A stretch of DNA of 22,924 nt, from contig DJKT01000030.1 in assembly GCA_002436205.1 (NCBI GenBank), forward strand, positions 1 to 22,924, given 5' to 3'. Position 1 is the first letter of the stretch, and each line of letters opens with the position of its first letter. Both the position numbers and the translations under genes were made by a program. Under the pieces are notes generated by a model. The model saw nothing but the letters and a program-made list of their open reading frames with translations. It had not been told where the DNA came from and made no database searches. This document shows, piece after piece, positions 7,797 through 15,453 of this stretch. Source of the DNA: Candidatus Peribacter sp. UBA6535 (GTDB lineage: Bacteria; Patescibacteriota; Gracilibacteria; Peribacterales; Peribacteraceae).

Positions 7797-10420
7797 GAGA
7801 TGCGTTCTTGGGAAAGTGTACAAATAGCAGACCAGTCCACTAAGGACTTTTTACCTTGCTTACTACCGAACTGTGAATAAAAGTTTAACATCGGATCCAT
7901 ATGCGGATTTCCAGCATGGAAAATAGAATTTCGTAAAAAGGCACTTCGCATGACAGTGCAGTCAATACCTGCACCTCCTACATCCTCTACACTCTTTCCT
8001 TTATTGATATAACTAGGAGCCCCTTTATGGGTCCAGTTCCATACTAGTGTTGTGCGCCCATTCTCGGGTTTTACTACACCGGAAACAGAGAGAATATCGC
8101 AAGAAAAGTGTTCAATAAGTGTATTGAATATGTTGTCTGGAGGAATAACATCTTCTGCAAGCAAAAACACCAGACCTTCCGGCACCATTTGCGCAAGACG
8201 GTTGAGATTGCGTGATAACAAAACAGAGTCTGCCAAGTTCTCAGGAACATTTTGCGCCATAGCCAGTGGTTCCTGTAGATATGTGTACGAGCCGTAATCG
8301 ATAACTTCCAATGTGTTTCGCACGGCCTGTTTCAGTTGAGCATTATTACTGTTATCAATAATGACTAAATGCACACTCTTGTGAGGATATGTCTGCCGTT
8401 GCAGGAATGCGGCTGTTTGCTGCCATGAGGATAAATCTGCTTTGTTGAGTGTTATGCATAGTGTCGCTTCTTCCTCCAGAAAACCCGAACGCTTGGCATA
8501 TCCCTTCTCCTTCAATTTGTGAGACATGTTGTCTGAATGAATTCTGTATAAGCAGAGACCGTTACTTTTCACTGCTTGCCAGCCAAGCTTTAGAATTCTT
8601 CTCCAGGTTACCCAGTCTCCATCCTGATCTATTCCATGGCTAAAACCTCCGACTTGCATCAGCGAATCTCTTCGTAAAATAGCACAGGCATCAATGTGAT
8701 TGTGGTATTCAAAGCGCTGCCAATCAAATGTGTCTGGAAACATACGCAATGTATCATCTTCACCAAAGTGTTGTAGGTTGCAGTAAGCAATCGCGGCATT
8801 TGGATTTTCTTCAAGAGTTTGAAGTCCATGATGAAGATAATCCGGATGCAGCATGTTATCTGCGTCAAGAAAAACAAGATATATAGAATTCGTTTCCTTG
8901 AGTCCTGCATTTCGTGCATTACCAACACTACGCCATTCACCACGAATATATCTAACACCTCGGTCTGCATACCGTGATGCGATTTCGGCAGTGTTATCTG
9001 CGGATGAGTCATCCACAACTAGAATTTCTTTAGGTTTAACTGTTTGCGCTAACACACTTTCAATTGCGTCGGTTAGAAAGTGTCCGTAGTTATGACATGG
9101 AATGACAACAACTACATCCTCTACATGTTTGGGTTCGGTTTGTTTTTCGTGCAAAGCAGACTTTTGTTCAGATGATGCCTGTAACAACGTTTCTTGTTGC
9201 TCTCGTACCGGCCACTTTTTACTGAGGAGGCGGTGTCGTACATAAAATACTGCACGAGGACATGGCTTACCAAAATCTGTCCACAAATCTTTCAGAGCTC
9301 CAAACAATGCATACATGAAATTGGTTCTCATAGATCGGATTTTTTTTGCGGTAGTACGAAGAGGTGCGGTTATACGCCAGCTGCGAGTCTGAAAAATATG
9401 ATGGATGGTTTGCTCGAGTGTTTCTTGTTGACTGAGAAACTTCTCTCTTTCACGTTGCATCTCACGTTGCTCTGCATCCCGTTCTTTTTGTACCCTTTGC
9501 CTCTCAAGTCGCTCTGCATCCCGTTCTTTTTGTACCCTTTGCCGTTCTATTGTTGCTATATGTTTTTGCCGTTTGTGTATTCTTTTTTCTTTTTCCAGCT
9601 CATCTTGTTCAGTATGGAGCTCAGACAATAATTTATCGCCTGTCATTTCTAGCGAGTATTGGTGAGAAATCAGTTCTGTACGCGCATGTTCAATATCCTT
9701 TATGTACTTCAGAAGGGGCGTGCTTACAGTTATCTGCGATAGAAATGTGGCGAGTTTTGGATACTGTTTCAGAAGTATTGCAGGTGCCAGAATGCCCAAG
9801 CCATGAAAACCAGGAATATTAATAAAATCCAGAGAAAGCGTCGTTTGCTTTAGAAAATCTTCTATGGCGGTTAGAACACCGTTGTTTATGGAATGCTCAT
9901 ATACTGCGTTATTCATAGAAGCATTAAATCCATTATCATCTGAAAGAGCAGATTGACCGGGTACCAATCCCTTTTTTTCATATGGGTGACAGTGTGATGC
10001 AGGAATAATATCTACGTTCCAATAGGAATCTCGTCTTCCATAGGGCCATCCGGTATCATGCAGGAATACAAGAGGAAAGGTACCATGTTGTGCATTGCGC
10101 TCTGCAATGAGCAGTTCGTGATATACGGTGTACCAGTTGTGATCACCATCGATAAGCAAGACATCATAGTCGGTGAGTGTACTGAGCCCGTTAAGGCTAA
10201 GGTCACGGTGCAGCACAAGATGGTTGCCGTACTTTATTTGCCACTCTTCGGTGTCAAAAAGTGGCTGAGGATCAATGACATGAACAGTGCCTTCTACTTC
10301 ACAGGCATACTCCAAAAGTTTACGGGTATTTTTTCCATGTGCGGCACCAATTTCCACAAGAGTTTTTGCTGACACTAACTCAATAGCTGGTCGAATAATG
10401 CTTTTCCATAATTTATCCAT
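7793..10420 (-). CDS. Methyltransferase / coiled-coil / GT2 / GT-A-like fusion protein
   Basis: An 875-residue multidomain protein. Residues 15-230 are a class I methyltransferase of the Methyltransf_24 type: VEIGAAHGKNT (22-32), HVIDPQ (47-52), LLIDGDHNWYTVYHE (88-102), HDTGWPYGRRD (121-131), NGVLTAIEDF (180-189). Residues 245-345 are a charged coiled coil with a duplicated 14-residue unit. Residues 346-380 include SWRITAPLR, an amphipathic stretch often seen in glycan enzymes. Residues 435-635 are GT2, with VVDDSS and the DxD motif FLDADN (517-522). Residues 650-870 match the second module of the GT2 gene downstream. A methyltransferase joined to a coiled coil in an ABC-export locus recalls the WbdD chain-terminating ruler; this is inference. 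The next gene starts within its stop codon (ATGA). Confidence 0.88.
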   Translation of the reverse strand: MDKLWKSIIRPAIELVSAKTLVEIGAAHGKNTRKLLEYACEVEGTVHVIDPQPLFDTEEWQIKYGNHLVLHRDLSLNGLSTLTDYDVLLIDGDHNWYTVYHELLIAERNAQHGTFPLVFLHDTGWPYGRRDSYWNVDIIPASHCHPYEKKGLVPGQSALSDDNGFNASMNNAVYEHSINNGVLTAIEDFLKQTTLSLDFINIPGFHGLGILAPAILLKQYPKLATFLSQITVSTPLLKYIKDIEHARTELISHQYSLEMTGDKLLSELHTEQDELEKEKRIHKRQKHIATIERQRVQKERDAERLERQRVQKERDAEQREMQREREKFLSQQETLEQTIHHIFQTRSWRITAPLRTTAKKIRSMRTNFMYALFGALKDLWTDFGKPCPRAVFYVRHRLLSKKWPVREQQETLLQASSEQKSALHEKQTEPKHVEDVVVVIPCHNYGHFLTDAIESVLAQTVKPKEILVVDDSSADNTAEIASRYADRGVRYIRGEWRSVGNARNAGLKETNSIYLVFLDADNMLHPDYLHHGLQTLEENPNAAIAYCNLQHFGEDDTLRMFPDTFDWQRFEYHNHIDACAILRRDSLMQVGGFSHGIDQDGDWVTWRRILKLGWQAVKSNGLCLYRIHSDNMSHKLKEKGYAKRSGFLEEEATLCITLNKADLSSWQQTAAFLQRQTYPHKSVHLVIIDNSNNAQLKQAVRNTLEVIDYGSYTYLQEPLAMAQNVPENLADSVLLSRNLNRLAQMVPEGLVFLLAEDVIPPDNIFNTLIEHFSCDILSVSGVVKPENGRTTLVWNWTHKGAPSYINKGKSVEDVGGAGIDCTVMRSAFLRNSIFHAGNPHMDPMLNFYSQFGSKQGKKSLVDWSAICTLSQERIS
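9469..9543 (-). repeat. Perfect 33-bp direct repeat inside the coiled coil
   Basis: Bases 9469-9501 and 9511-9543 are identical, with a 42-base period. They encode two copies of ERQRVQKERDAE plus a short spacer, so the protein period is 14 residues, or exactly two heptads. Gain or loss of units would lengthen or shorten the coil without changing its register. Confidence 0.9.
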
Positions 10421-10464
10421 AGGAGGAATAGCATAATTGATTTTCGCACGAAAGAATAGGCCGT

Positions 10465-11094
10465 TCAGGCAGGTTTTTGCAGCACAGTAAACACATCTTT
10501 TTGCGACTGCATCATAGGATTTCCATTGTCATCCCAACCACTAAATTGCGTGATAAGATGTAGCGAATTATTCTGAACAAGAGATGCAAATTTCTCCGCA
10601 GTCATATCGCTGCGCCAGCCGGTATTACGGCCCTCTTTAGCATGATGAATGACGCCAATGCCACCGGGTTTGAGTACACGATGAAATTCTGCAACGTATG
10701 ATGCAATATCATCAGGAGCTATGTGTACAAATACGTCGAATGAAAAAATGGAATCGATACTGTTACTGGACATAGCGGCAAGGCTTTTTCCATCATTTTT
10801 TATACATTGAATATGGGTATGGCCCTGAAAACGTTGACGACAGTGTGTAATGCACGCTTCGCAGAGGTCTACCAGTATAAGTGTATCTGCTAGAGAAATA
10901 AGCTCCTCTGTCCATCGTCCTCCTCCGGGTCCAATTTCTAAAATCACTCCTCCTTCTTTCATATAGGGGATAATGAGGCGATCAATAATATGTTGTTTCC
11001 AGGCATAAGATGGTGTCCACTCTTCTCCATGCAAAGACCAGTCCCAGTTTTGCCAGACTTCTGTGTTGCGTTCTATGCTATTACGATCAGTCAT
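10465..11094 (-). CDS. Class I SAM-dependent methyltransferase (Methyltransf_11/25 type)
   Basis: A 209-residue enzyme. Motif I is ILEIGPGGGRWTEEL near residue 52, followed by LILVDLCEACI (the acidic residue binding the ribose of SAM), then SIFSFDVFVHI (motif IV) and LKPGGIGVIHHA (post-motif region). The layout is that of the methyltransferase 11/25 families. I chose ATG at 11094; the frame stays open to 11217 but that stretch reads through the divergent promoter region. A TATATT lies 10 bases upstream. It is first in the minus-strand glycan operon, 44 bases before the fusion gene, so it probably methylates a sugar or a precursor in that pathway. Confidence 0.87.
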   Translation of the reverse strand: MTDRNSIERNTEVWQNWDWSLHGEEWTPSYAWKQHIIDRLIIPYMKEGGVILEIGPGGGRWTEELISLADTLILVDLCEACITHCRQRFQGHTHIQCIKNDGKSLAAMSSNSIDSIFSFDVFVHIAPDDIASYVAEFHRVLKPGGIGVIHHAKEGRNTGWRSDMTAEKFASLVQNNSLHLITQFSGWDDNGNPMMQSQKDVFTVLQKPA

Positions 11095-11145
11095 TGTAAT
11101 GAAGAATATACTACACTTGTACAATGCTAAGAAATATGAAACATT
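11095..11145. promoter_or_regulatory. Divergent promoter region between the glycan operon and sulfotransferase genes
   Basis: Fifty-one bases separate two divergent starts. For the minus gene, TATATT (complement of 11105-11110) lies 10 bases before the ATG. For the plus gene, TACAAT at 11120-11125 lies 20 bases before the ATG. The -35 elements are weak on both sides. Confidence 0.4.
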
Positions 11146-12039
11146 ATGTTGTGCATTTTGAAAACTGTTATTCAAATATTTGGGACGTCGTTTTCCGGTA
11201 GTAGCCTGCTGAATCAATTGCTCAATTCACAAAACGGTATTCGTGGACTGGGAGAAGTTGTACATTATTATATGCCAATGGGAAAAGACGGATGTTGCGT
11301 TCAATGCAAAGAAAAGGTTGTCGAGTGCCCTTTTTTTAAAGATATTAATCCAAAGAAGTTTTATGCGGATTGTCTTGCAAAATACAAATGCGATGTTGTT
11401 GTGGATTCCTCAAAAAGCATAAGAATGATGGAGGTATTGGATCCTGATTTGCGTTATATCAGAATATTTCTTAGCAAGACTCCTCATGAATATGCCTATT
11501 CATGCGTGCAGCATTCACAGGAGAAAAACGCGATACAGTGGTTTGCCCAGTATAGTGTTATTTATAAGAATCTGATGAATTCATACAAGAATCATGAAGC
11601 GAAGTACAGTGGAATATACCACGCTGATACGGTGAAATTATGCTATAGAAGCCTAGCTCTACACCCAAAAAAGATTATTGAATCTCTCTGCTCTCTTTGC
11701 GGTGTATCATTTGATTCCGAAGCATTCTCTCGCTGGTATACGACAGATAGCCATATCATTGGTGGTAATTTGTCTTTACGTGCGCAAAATAATCAGTCTG
11801 AGAAATTTTTTCAGAAAGATTCAAAATATAAAGGGAAGCTCAATACAATTTTCCTCGATCAGCATTGGAGAAATGATGAGCAGTTTATTGATGAATGCAA
11901 ACGAGCATATCGTATCTATGGCTCAGAATTTGATGAGATTCTTCAGCATCTTGGTCAGCCTTCTGTACAGGAGCTGGTGCAGGATTTAGAAAGTGGTTTT
12001 GTGCCTCAAAGCACGTTATCTACTTTTATAGCAGCATAA
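11146..12039 (+). CDS. Sulfotransferase family protein (PAPS-dependent type)
   Basis: A 297-residue protein. Residues 11-24, IFGTSFSGSSLLNQ, fit the 5'-phosphosulfate-binding loop that follows the first strand in sulfotransferases. A Cys group at C50, C51, C54 and C61 matches the C-x-C-G...CPFW region of this bacterial family and may bind metal. VVVDSSKS at 84-91 is another family hallmark. HIIGGN near residue 203 matches the late conserved H-x-x-GGN segment. It would transfer sulfate from PAPS to a carbohydrate hydroxyl. It is divergent from the glycan operon and 44 bases upstream of a second, unrelated sulfotransferase. The family is likely; the acceptor is unknown. Confidence 0.78.
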   Translation: MLCILKTVIQIFGTSFSGSSLLNQLLNSQNGIRGLGEVVHYYMPMGKDGCCVQCKEKVVECPFFKDINPKKFYADCLAKYKCDVVVDSSKSIRMMEVLDPDLRYIRIFLSKTPHEYAYSCVQHSQEKNAIQWFAQYSVIYKNLMNSYKNHEAKYSGIYHADTVKLCYRSLALHPKKIIESLCSLCGVSFDSEAFSRWYTTDSHIIGGNLSLRAQNNQSEKFFQKDSKYKGKLNTIFLDQHWRNDEQFIDECKRAYRIYGSEFDEILQHLGQPSVQELVQDLESGFVPQSTLSTFIAA

Positions 12040-12049
12040 TTTTTGAACA

Positions 12050-12077
12050 TTGACTTGAAGATGAGTTCTGTCACCAT
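12050..12077 (+). promoter_or_regulatory. Possible promoter of the second sulfotransferase gene
   Basis: TTGACT at 12050-12055, a 16-base spacer, and CACCAT at 12072-12077 end 6 bases before the ATG at 12084. The -35 is good and the -10 poor. The placement fits the leaderless pattern seen elsewhere in the window. Confidence 0.3.
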
Positions 12078-12083
12078 GCTGCT

Positions 12084-12785
12084 ATGGCACTTATTCTACC
12101 CCGATCGGTATTTCTCCACATTCCAAAAACAGGTGGGACGTGGGTACGGGAAGTGTTGCTGAATGCAGGCCTTGTACAGGCAGAAACTATTCATAGAGAT
12201 GCAACAAAAAGAAGGCTGCATAATTATGCACGTCAGCCACACGATAGAGTGAAAGATTTACCTCCTGAGATGGAAGAAAAATTTACCTTCAGTTTTGTCC
12301 GTCATCCACTCACGTGGTATCAGTCGTACTGGAAACATCGCATGAAACACGGATGGCATCCGGAATCTGTGCCTATTGATAAATGTGCTTCCAATGATTT
12401 TACGCAGTTTGTGCGCAATGCATTACGGTATTATCCGGAAGGAATAGCAGGATGTGTCTATAGATATTATTTAGGCCCAAATGGAGATGCAGTGGATTTT
12501 GTAGGAAAACTGGAGCGTCTTACTGAAGATCTTTCCTATGCTCTTAGTCTTGCAGAAGAGCGTATACCCGAAGAGACTTTTTTCTCTTTGGAACCTCAAA
12601 ACAAAGCAAATCAAGAATTAGATGAACAGTGTGTTTACACTCCTCAATTGCGTGATGTTGTGTTAGAAGCAGAGCAATGGGTGCTACAAACATTCCATTA
12701 TGTAGAGCAGTTAGAAGAAGTGGGTGGTCTCTTAGGAGATTTTTCTAATCCACAAACTACCGCCGTTGCCTTTGCAGTGCGGTAA
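12084..12785 (+). CDS. Sulfotransferase, Sulfotransfer_2 type
   Basis: A 233-residue protein. VFLHIPKTGGTWVREVL at residues 9-25 is the classic 5'-PSB loop of Sulfotransfer_2 enzymes, and FSFVRHPLTWYQSYW at 69-83 is the 3'-phosphate-binding region with R73 and S81. It would transfer sulfate from PAPS to a sugar in a surface glycan. It differs clearly from the preceding sulfotransferase, so the two may modify different positions. Its last 54 bases overlap tail-to-tail with the 3' end of the minus-strand methyltransferase gene. The C-terminal tail after residue 215 is probably not part of the enzyme core. Confidence 0.88.
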   Translation: MALILPRSVFLHIPKTGGTWVREVLLNAGLVQAETIHRDATKRRLHNYARQPHDRVKDLPPEMEEKFTFSFVRHPLTWYQSYWKHRMKHGWHPESVPIDKCASNDFTQFVRNALRYYPEGIAGCVYRYYLGPNGDAVDFVGKLERLTEDLSYALSLAEERIPEETFFSLEPQNKANQELDEQCVYTPQLRDVVLEAEQWVLQTFHYVEQLEEVGGLLGDFSNPQTTAVAFAVR

Positions 12786-13579
12786 CGCCTGATCGAAAAG
12801 AACAGGAAGACCTGTTTGCAGGTAGGACGTGAAAAACTGTATTTCATACGACGGGTTGTTAGACAAAAATGCGCGAATCGCATACACCTCATTCCAGTTT
12901 CTTCCTATTTCGATCCATTTTTTTGGGTATTCAAAAGGCCAAAAAATATCATGGAAGTGTATCCAGACACCAGGAGCAATGTTTGGAAGAACGCGAAACA
13001 ATATATGACAGAGATCACTGTCTGTTTTGAGGACGTGCGTGGAGTCTACAAAAAGCACATCACCCTCCTCGAGACTCATAAATACACTTGTATCTACGTT
13101 TTGCAATTTCTGTGGGAGTATAGAGATGCATTCGGTATCGCCTGGTTTCAGTCGCGATGTCAGTATTTCTGGATGTGGGTCGATAAAAGTGCAGTGCATA
13201 GTGTTATTCAAATAATATTCATTGGTATCCAATGCCATGAAAGAGCTATAGCCACTGCCAATTTCTATGTAGCGGTGAGGCTGCAACATACGAAGGATGT
13301 TTTGCAACACCGTGGCATCTGCTTCGTTAAAACTCTGTTGGCTTTCTGTTGTATAGCGCATTGTTTTGTCGTCCAGAGACATGTCATATGCAGTCCAGGA
13401 GGCAAGCATCTTTAACTGTGCATCGATATGCAGATCTATTCCACAGATGGGCTCGTATGGATCTTTTGCAAAAATATCTTCTTCCCGCTCTTTAATGGCA
13501 TTCAGTCCTACAATAGGAGAATGAAAATGCCCGGGGGGTAATGCATGGGTGCGCCGTTATCTTGTTGAGAGTTGTGCAT
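12732..13579 (-). CDS. Class I methyltransferase (Methyltransf_24 type), frameshifted at a C6 run
   Basis: The main open frame runs from 13409 to 12732 (225 residues). Motifs are YIEIGSGYSSF, CTFIDPHPE, DVLFVDSTHV, and HFHDIFWPFEYP with a C-terminal GGSLWIRK, as in Methyltransf_24 proteins. The same frame remains clearly coding upstream to about 13535 (GHFHSPIVGLNAIKE, then YEPICGIDLHIDAQLKM) but has no start codon before a stop at 13557. A different frame starts with ATG at 13579, overlapping the HD gene's stop as TGATG, and reads MHYPPG. The two frames join at CCCCCC (complement of 13533-13538). One extra C, or a -1 slip, restores a 282-residue protein. It may be a pseudogene, a recoded gene or a sequence error. 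Confidence 0.8.
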
Positions 13580-14172
13580 CAAAGGTTAATATCATCTGCC
13601 ACACTCTTCATCGCGTCCAGCGCAATTTCGATCAATTCTTCAAGTTCCATATCCAGTAGCTCCTTACACGATCCAATCTGCTCCCGATCTACCTGAGCGG
13701 CAAACCCTTTGTCCTTTAGTTTCTTCTTCACACTTCGTACCTCGACATCCGCAATCTTCTTACTGGGACGCACGAGTGTTACTGCAATAATAAATCCTGT
13801 CAGTTCATCAACGCAGTACAAACACTTGCGAAGCTCTGTATCCAGTGGATACTCCACGCCGTATTTAGATTGATAGTGCGCGCGGATGTCACCCAGCAAT
13901 TCCGCAGGGGCTTCAATCGTCTGTAGCAGTTCCTCAAGCTTTCCTCCACAGTGTGCTTCGTAGTCTTTATCGAGGCTATCCCAATCCAAATCATGCAGCA
14001 TGCCGGCAACTTTCCATGTCTGCGTGTCTCCACCAAACTTTTTGGCAAGTGCTTCCATTGCGGCTCCGGTGGCAATCAAATGCGCTGTCGTTTGATCTGT
14101 GTGCTCTTCCAGTAGCCCGTGAGCTGCAGGGAGGAGGTGGCCGTAGTCTGCATGTTGAAGAAGAGTAGTCAT
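13579..14172 (-). CDS. HD-domain hydrolase (COG2316-like)
   Basis: A 197-residue protein with the metal-binding HD pair at H60-D61 (AGMLHDLDWD), an upstream H31, and downstream H99 and D122. The segment LTGFIIAVTLVRPSKKIADV is typical of a widespread small HD family of unknown substrate, related to COG2316. HD proteins of this size are usually phosphohydrolases. It is first in a two-gene unit with the frameshifted methyltransferase (TGATG junction). A TATACT hexamer ends 6 bases before its ATG and no Shine-Dalgarno is present, so the transcript is probably leaderless. The family is confident; the substrate is unknown. Confidence 0.88.
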   Translation of the reverse strand: MTTLLQHADYGHLLPAAHGLLEEHTDQTTAHLIATGAAMEALAKKFGGDTQTWKVAGMLHDLDWDSLDKDYEAHCGGKLEELLQTIEAPAELLGDIRAHYQSKYGVEYPLDTELRKCLYCVDELTGFIIAVTLVRPSKKIADVEVRSVKKKLKDKGFAAQVDREQIGSCKELLDMELEELIEIALDAMKSVADDINL

Positions 14173-14178
14173 GATTGA

Positions 14179-14184
14179 AGTATA
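14179..14184 (-). promoter_or_regulatory. -10 hexamer TATACT 6 bases before the HD gene ATG
   Basis: On the minus strand TATACT is followed by TCAATC and then ATG. Transcription starting about 7 bases after the -10 would begin at the start codon. Confidence 0.5.
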
Positions 14185-14224
14185 GCAAATAAAGAAAGGA
14201 TGTTGGGTAAGTGAGTCCTAATGG

Positions 14225-14230
14225 TACTAT
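14225..14230 (+). promoter_or_regulatory. -10 hexamer TACTAT 7 bases before the SGNH gene ATG
   Basis: TACTAT is followed by a 7-base spacer and the ATG at 14238. It matches the TANNNT placement seen before other starts in this window. Confidence 0.4.
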
Positions 14231-14237
14231 CACAGCA

Positions 14238-15437
14238 ATGAATCGTGATCGTTGCATTAATATTCTCCTGGCACTTTGCATTATCAGTATTACGATTGGG
14301 ATCGGCGAATATGCTGCCAGATTGAAAGGCGTACCAAGATTATTTCTTGATAACCCTGTGCACCAAGTGCTTGGTCGACGACTACCAGTGGGTTCAGAGG
14401 TTGTCAGACCCTGTGATGATCTTTGCATAAGCCAGAAACACAATACCGAAATTGCATTTAACAATATCGGTGTACGAGATGTAGATCACAAGCAGCAAAA
14501 ACCCGATGGAGTAAAACGAATAGTCATTCTTGGAGATTCCATGACAGCGGGCCGGAGGGTACAAATTTAGCATACCGGAATGCGACAGCTACAGGCACTT
14601 CTAGATCGGCAAGCTTTGGACAAGTGGGAGGTGATCAGTCTTGCCGCATCTGGTTTTGGAACACTGGAGGAAATGATTATGCTCGAAGAAATAGGCTACG
14701 CTTTAGATCCAGATATAGTCATCTTGCAAATTCTTCCGGGTAATGACGTGTGTAACAACGCAAAAAGTGGGTTGAATATTTGCGATGACTACCCATATCG
14801 CCCTTATGCATTTGAGCGGTGGGACGGCTCTCTCAGGCGGACAAGCGGACAGCCGATTCGAAACGTCTTGCGGCGACACTCAGCACTCTTTAACGCATTG
14901 GAAAAATCTTTTTAAAGAGCAAAATATAATGTCGAAGGTCCGATGAGAACCTCTATTATCAGTACAATTATGCGGGAGAAAATGTTTGAATATAACGCCA
15001 CTCTTCCTGCCTCAAGATTTTCCAATATACATGCACGTGAAGAAGATCAGCTTTCGTGGGTAAAGGAAGGATGGAGGATTACCGAACTTCTCATTGCAGA
15101 GCTCTCGGATGATTTACACAAAAGGAACATAGATTTCGTTGCCTATTCCATTCCTCCGCGGATTGAAATAGAGAATACAGAAGACATGTGGGATTCCTAC
15201 ATGAGCGAACCATCATATTCTTCCATAAAACTGGAACGGGGATACGGAACAAAACGTTTACAATCCCTCTTTGCGAAACTTGATCGGCCGTTTGTTTCCT
15301 TTCTTGACGTTTTCGATGCACGTCGAGATGAGGTGTTGCCGTACTGGCAGGGTCATTTAAACCCCAACGGACATCGTATAGGCGCCCAAACACTCTTTGC
15401 ATTGTTACGTGAACATGAGCTTGTACGTGTGAAGTAA
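14238..15437 (+). pseudogene. SGNH/GDSL hydrolase, interrupted by two in-frame stops
   Basis: One frame codes throughout but is broken by TAG at 14568 and TAA at 14913, giving open pieces 14238-14570, 14580-14915 and 14943-15437. A membrane segment lies at residues 6-25. Block I is VILGDSMTAG, block III is PGNDVCNN, and the last block is HLNPNGH; together these define an SGNH hydrolase, probably an extracytoplasmic esterase or acyltransferase acting on a glycan. The Asp usually three residues before the final His looks replaced by Gln. Near each stop another frame reads sensibly for about 10 residues (PEGTNLAYR at 14552-14578; KEQNIMSKVR at 14914-14943), so paired compensating indels explain the breaks better than point nonsense mutations. 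Decay or sequence error are both possible. Confidence 0.75.
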
Positions 15438-15453
15438 TTCTGTCACGGTGCAA

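Noticed and set aside
9469..9543. CRISPR or mobile-element repeat
   Set aside because: Only two copies, in frame within a coiled coil, and with no spacers or associated genes.
9194..9631. Plus-strand open frame of 145 codons opposite the fusion gene
   Set aside because: The repeated LLCIPFFLYPLP pattern is only the complement of the coiled-coil repeat.
12816..13415. Plus-strand open frame of 199 codons
   Set aside because: It is antisense to the methyltransferase with intact motifs and shows no domain of its own.
14238..15437. Stop-codon reassignment as the reason for the breaks in the SGNH gene
   Set aside because: The breaks use both TAG and TAA, which clearly end other genes here, and TGA also acts as a stop in the ATGA overlaps.
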